From Legionella longbeachae (GTDB lineage: Bacteria; Pseudomonadota; Gammaproteobacteria; Legionellales; Legionellaceae), in assembly GCA_016191305.1 (NCBI GenBank), contig JACPOX010000076.1, positions 1 to 10,619 of the forward strand: a stretch of 10,619 bases of DNA. Reading direction: 5' to 3'. The notes under the pieces are model-generated. The model made no database searches. It worked only from the letters and a program-made list of their open reading frames with translations, and had not been told where the DNA came from. Shown piece after piece: positions 7,553 to 10,619 of the stretch. Position 1 is the first letter of the stretch. Each line of letters opens with the position of its first letter. A program made the translations under genes and the position numbers.

Positions 7553-9373
7553 TTGCCAAATGTGCAAATCAACTTGAATTCTCAAGTGATTAGTCCTCCA
7601 GAAAATTATTGGATAATGAATGCAAAAATTAGAGGTACTTATCCTTGGCAATGGACATTCGATGGCAATCTGTCGCCATCTCAAAACGTCAGCTCAAAAC
7701 AAGCAAGCGTGTATACTACTATCATAGCTAAGGGCAAAATCAGCTCTAAAAATCAAGCTGATTTACTGCTGACCATACTACCAGGATATTATCAAGTACC
7801 TAATAACAAAACCATTCCAGTTCTTCAATTTAAAGGAGGTTCCGTGAATATAAACCTCTCACCCAAAGAACTTCAAGGTTCTGGCATCTTGACCCTTGAT
7901 CAAAATAAAAATTTAAAACTGAAATTTCAATTACCTAGATTTGCACTTAATACTGGCTTGAGCCCCAGCCAAGCAATAAACAGCGAACTCTCATTAGAAT
8001 CAACTTCATTGGATTTTTTAGAAAAAATTAGTCCTGAAATCGAAAAACTAAAGGGTCAATTAGCTGCTTCATTAAAAATAAAAGGGACTTTAGGGAAAAC
8101 ACAAATCGAAAGTCAATTAATTCTTAGCAAAACAAGTCTTTTTTTACCCAAGTTAGGACTTAATTTGCATGCAATTGACCTGAATGTACAGGGTAAAGAA
8201 AAATCTTGGGAAGCAACTGGTTCAGTAGAATCGGCAGGCCATCATTTATTACTGTCAGGAAAAGGCAGTTTAGGTTCCCTGTTTACAGGAGATCTCACAT
8301 TAGAAGGCAATGATTTTCCTCTAATAAATACCAAAGAATATCAAATACATATTTCACCAAAACTTAACCTGCATTTAACTTCTGCAACACAGTCCCTATC
8401 CGGAACAATTCTGGTTCCTTACGCTGAAATCAAACCCCGAACCTTTCACAATAGCATTACACTACCTGAAGATGTAATTTTTAAGCATAAGGAAAAAATA
8501 GCCTCTCCTTTTGCCTTTATAAGCAGCATGGATGTGGCTATTGAAATGGGTAAAGACGTAGCAATCAATGTAAAGGGATTAAAAGGTCATTTAGATGGAA
8601 TACTCCATGTAAAACAATTAGCACAAGGCTCAATCAATGCATATGGCGAGTTATCAGTTAGGGATGGAATTTATAAAGCTTATGGGCAGGATCTGGCCAT
8701 AAAACAGGGGCAATTAATCTTTACAGGCGGGGCAATGAATAACCCTGGTATTAATGTGCGAGCAGAAAAAAAAATTAATACTAATTCTAACACCTTTTCC
8801 AGCTCAAATCAGCTTTTAGATTTTAATAGCAGCGATCAGCAAAATATTAATTTCGGAGAAACAATGACTTTAGGAGTCGAAGTTACAGGTCGTCTTACTC
8901 ATCCCAAGGTTCAATTATTTTCTGACCCAGGCTCTCTTTCACAAGCAGATATTCTTTCCATGCTTGTTCTTGGACGTCCTGCTAGTCAGGCAAACAAAGC
9001 AGGAGGACAATTACTTTTAACTGCAATATCCTCAATGAATTTGGGCAGTGGCACCAACAGCCTACAACTTTTAGAACAATTGAAACAAAGTGTTGGCATT
9101 GATTTCAATGTGCAAACCAATACCAATTATAATCAGGTAACTAACACAGTTAGTGATTCTACTGCAGTTGTAGTAGGAAAATCTCTTTCAAAAAAACTTT
9201 ATTTAAGTTATAACATCGGCCTATCACAAACAGATACAAACATGTTGACCCTCAGATACTTACTTAATAAATTTTTTAGTATCCAAATAAGCAACAGTGA
9301 TAACAGTAGCGCTATTGATCTTATGTATACATCAAATAAGAAAACAAAAAAAAGTAAACACCATCAGGATTAA
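7553..9373 (+). pseudogene. tamB: TamB C-terminal fragment with the TamB/DUF490 domain (frame-broken)
   Basis: About 606 codons from TTG 7553 (frame open from 7508) encode the periplasmic beta-rich part of TamB and its conserved C-terminal domain. Family landmarks are AYGQDLAIKQGQLIFTGG (E. coli AYGQDLIVRKGELLFSG), NPGINVRAEK, VTGRLTHPKVQLFSDPGSLSQADILSMLVLGR, LTLRYLLNKFF and the final strand SAIDLMY, followed by a Lys/His-rich tail beyond the E. coli end. There is no start signal of its own: TTG 7553 has GGAG only 2 nt away, GTG 7562 has it 11 nt away, and neither product would carry a signal sequence. No stop interrupts the 620 codons, so the break is recent, artefactual or bypassed. Both fragments together make only about 690 residues against 1259 in E. 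coli, which suggests loss of much of the central beta-taco region at the junction. hemB follows after 5 nt. Confidence 0.8.
9366..9369 (+). promoter_or_regulatory. Ribosome binding site AGGA of hemB
   Basis: AGGA lies within the last codons of the tamB frame, 9 nt before the hemB ATG at 9379. It supports that start and translation of hemB from an mRNA that includes tamB. Confidence 0.55.
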
Positions 9374-9378
9374 ACTCT

Positions 9379-10371
9379 ATGACCAATTACAACATACCAT
9401 TGAGATTGACTCGTTTAAGAAGCAGCGCCACGTCTCGCGCTTTAGTCAAAGAAACTCGCTTACATACTCAGCAATTTATTGCTCCATTATTTATCAATGA
9501 ACAACTCACAGAATCACAAGAAATAAGTGCCATGCCTGGCCAATTTCAATTGAGCATCGACTGCATTCCTCAGGAAATTGAAATACTAAGTGCTTTAGGC
9601 ATTCCTGCCGTATTACTTTTTGGCATTCCTAAATCTAAAGATGCATATGGCAGTGAAGCTTTTAGTGATGAAGGGATTATTCAAAAGGCAATAAAAAAAA
9701 TTCGCTCAGTAAATAAGGACATATTAATTATTACCGATCTATGCTTTTGTGAATACACTGATCATGGGCATTGCGGAGTACTCAACGGTACATGTATTGA
9801 TACAGCTAAGACTCTGGATTACCTAGCGAAACAAGCAATAAGCCATGTAAAAGCAGGCGCTGATTGGGTCGCACCAAGTGGAATGACCGATGGGATGGTG
9901 CATGCAATTCGTCAAGGCTTAGATTCCCAAGGATATATTAATGTCCCGATTTTAAGTTACAGTGCCAAATATTGCTCTTGTCTCTATGGACCTTTTAGAG
10001 AAGCAGCACAGGGAGCGCCCCAATTTGGCGATCGGAAAGCCTATCAAATGGACCCTGCAAATAGCTCTGAAGCACTGAGAGAAACGGCGCTAGATCTTGA
10101 TGAAGGGGCTGATATGATCATGGTAAAACCGGCAGGATTTTATCTGGATGTTATTGCTAAAATGAAGCAACATTTTCCTGAAGTTCCGCTATGTGCTTAT
10201 CAAGTAAGCGGTGAATATTCAATGATAAAAATAGCTGCCCAACACAAACTCATTAATGAGGAACAAGCCATAGTAGAGAGTTTGATTGCGATTAAACGGG
10301 CTGGAGCTGATTTTATTATTTCTTATTTTGCCAAAGATATTGCTAGAATATTAAGTAAAAATAAGCTCTGA
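9379..10371 (+). CDS. hemB: Delta-aminolevulinic acid dehydratase (porphobilinogen synthase)
   Basis: A 330-residue cytoplasmic enzyme that condenses two 5-aminolevulinate molecules into porphobilinogen, the second common step of haem and tetrapyrrole synthesis (EC 4.2.1.24). It is full length (E. coli 324). The active site contains both Schiff-base lysines: Lys197 in SYSAKYCSCLYGPFREAA and Lys250 in GADMIMVKPAGFYLDVI. The Zn-binding cluster is intact, with Cys122, Cys124 and Cys132 in DLCFCEYTDHGHCG, marking a zinc-dependent rather than magnesium-only (Asp-type) enzyme. YQVSGEYSMIK follows as in the family. The arm-forming N-terminus (PLRLTRLRSS) fits the octameric quaternary structure. The start is ATG 9379, with AGGA 9 nt upstream. 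It sits 5 nt after the tamB stop, so it is probably the last gene of the mutS-tamA-tamB-hemB run, though an internal promoter cannot be excluded. Confidence 0.96.
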   Translation: MTNYNIPLRLTRLRSSATSRALVKETRLHTQQFIAPLFINEQLTESQEISAMPGQFQLSIDCIPQEIEILSALGIPAVLLFGIPKSKDAYGSEAFSDEGIIQKAIKKIRSVNKDILIITDLCFCEYTDHGHCGVLNGTCIDTAKTLDYLAKQAISHVKAGADWVAPSGMTDGMVHAIRQGLDSQGYINVPILSYSAKYCSCLYGPFREAAQGAPQFGDRKAYQMDPANSSEALRETALDLDEGADMIMVKPAGFYLDVIAKMKQHFPEVPLCAYQVSGEYSMIKIAAQHKLINEEQAIVESLIAIKRAGADFIISYFAKDIARILSKNKL

Positions 10372-10396
10372 TTGGACAGTAGATGAGTTTTGACAA

Positions 10397-10421
10397 AGCA
10401 CGAACGTAGCGAGTCCGTGCT
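10397..10421. repeat. Hairpin just after hemB
   Basis: AGCACG (10397-10402) pairs with CGTGCT (10416-10421) around a 13-nt loop containing AACGTAGCGAG. It lies 26 nt after the hemB stop, where a terminator is expected, but no T-run follows, so an intrinsic terminator is not established. The motif looks like a dispersed intergenic palindrome. Confidence 0.4.
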
Positions 10422-10464
10422 CGTAAGTTACCTCAGAAATCTAAATGATAATTCCCTTTACACG

Positions 10465-10526
10465 CATTTCTATTACTATGTCAGAGCAAAATAGAAATGT
10501 CCCTTTTTGGGCAATTTAGAAATGTC
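10465..10526. repeat. Three copies of a TAGAAATG motif, one inverted and two direct
   Basis: CATTTCTATT (10465-10474) is the exact reverse complement of AATAGAAATG (10490-10499), a perfect 10-bp stem with a 15-nt loop. TAGAAATGTC occurs at 10492-10501 and again at 10517-10526, exactly 25 nt apart. Iterated short motifs of this kind are seen at the ends of some insertion sequences, where transposase binds, and also at regulator binding sites. No transposase gene is in the window, so the element type is unknown. Confidence 0.5.
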
Positions 10527-10568
10527 ACCTTGCAACATTCATCCCCTCTAAAACTATCCCAGGGGCTT

Positions 10569-10583
10569 GGGGACAGCGTCCCC
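10569..10583. repeat. GC-rich hairpin near the right edge
   Basis: GGGGAC (10569-10574), AGC loop, GTCCCC (10578-10583): a perfect 6-bp stem followed on the plus strand by ATTTTAAAT. A second small stem, CTGC-GAA-GCAG (10597-10607), is followed by CCATTTTTGG. Either could be a weak plus-strand terminator or part of a repeat element that continues beyond the window. Confidence 0.35.
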
Positions 10584-10619
10584 ATTTTAAATAGCTCTGC
10601 GAAGCAGCCATTTTTGGTC

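Noticed and set aside
10481..10618. Minus-strand open frame of about 45 codons running in from the right edge
   Set aside because: It has no start within the window, spans the hairpins and iterated motifs, and shows no recognisable protein motif; most likely chance. It could be the tail of a gene beyond the edge.

Overview
The window is A+T-rich chromosomal DNA that looks like a gammaproteobacterium, most probably Legionella or a close relative. This rests on the gammaproteobacterial character of MutS, TamA and HemB and on the overall composition; no species can be named from the sequence alone. Most of it is housekeeping. I found no defence system, CRISPR array, rRNA, tRNA or intact mobile element.

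Layout. Minus strand, 1-1456: a glutamine synthetase-family gene (83-1456) followed after 16 nt by the first 22 codons of an aldehyde dehydrogenase-like gene cut by the window edge (1-66). The pair looks like a small catabolic operon, possibly for polyamines such as putrescine. A 276-nt divergent spacer separates it from a plus-strand alpha/beta hydrolase of the proline iminopeptidase type (1733-2704). The spacer 2705-3008 holds a near-perfect 24-bp inverted repeat (2737-2813) and perhaps a promoter. Then four co-directional plus-strand genes follow: mutS (3009-5555), tamA (5611-7299), tamB in two frames (7296-9373) and hemB (9379-10371). The end of the window (10372-10619) is non-coding and rich in short repeats and hairpins.

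How the genes relate. TamA (outer-membrane Omp85 barrel) and TamB (inner-membrane-anchored periplasmic bridge) form the translocation and assembly module. They overlap by 4 nt, as expected for a coupled pair. Here tamB is broken: about 75 N-terminal codons are joined, one reading frame off, to about 620 C-terminal codons. A large central part of the usual protein appears to be missing. TamA is full length, but the normally conserved Omp85 loop-6 motif ([V/I]RG[F/Y]) reads LKAF. Together these suggest the TAM system is altered or decaying in this strain, unless the frame break is a sequencing error. hemB (haem synthesis) starts 5 nt after the tamB stop and may depend on read-through from upstream. 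The most interesting items are the broken tamB, the degenerate TamA motif and the two repeat clusters.
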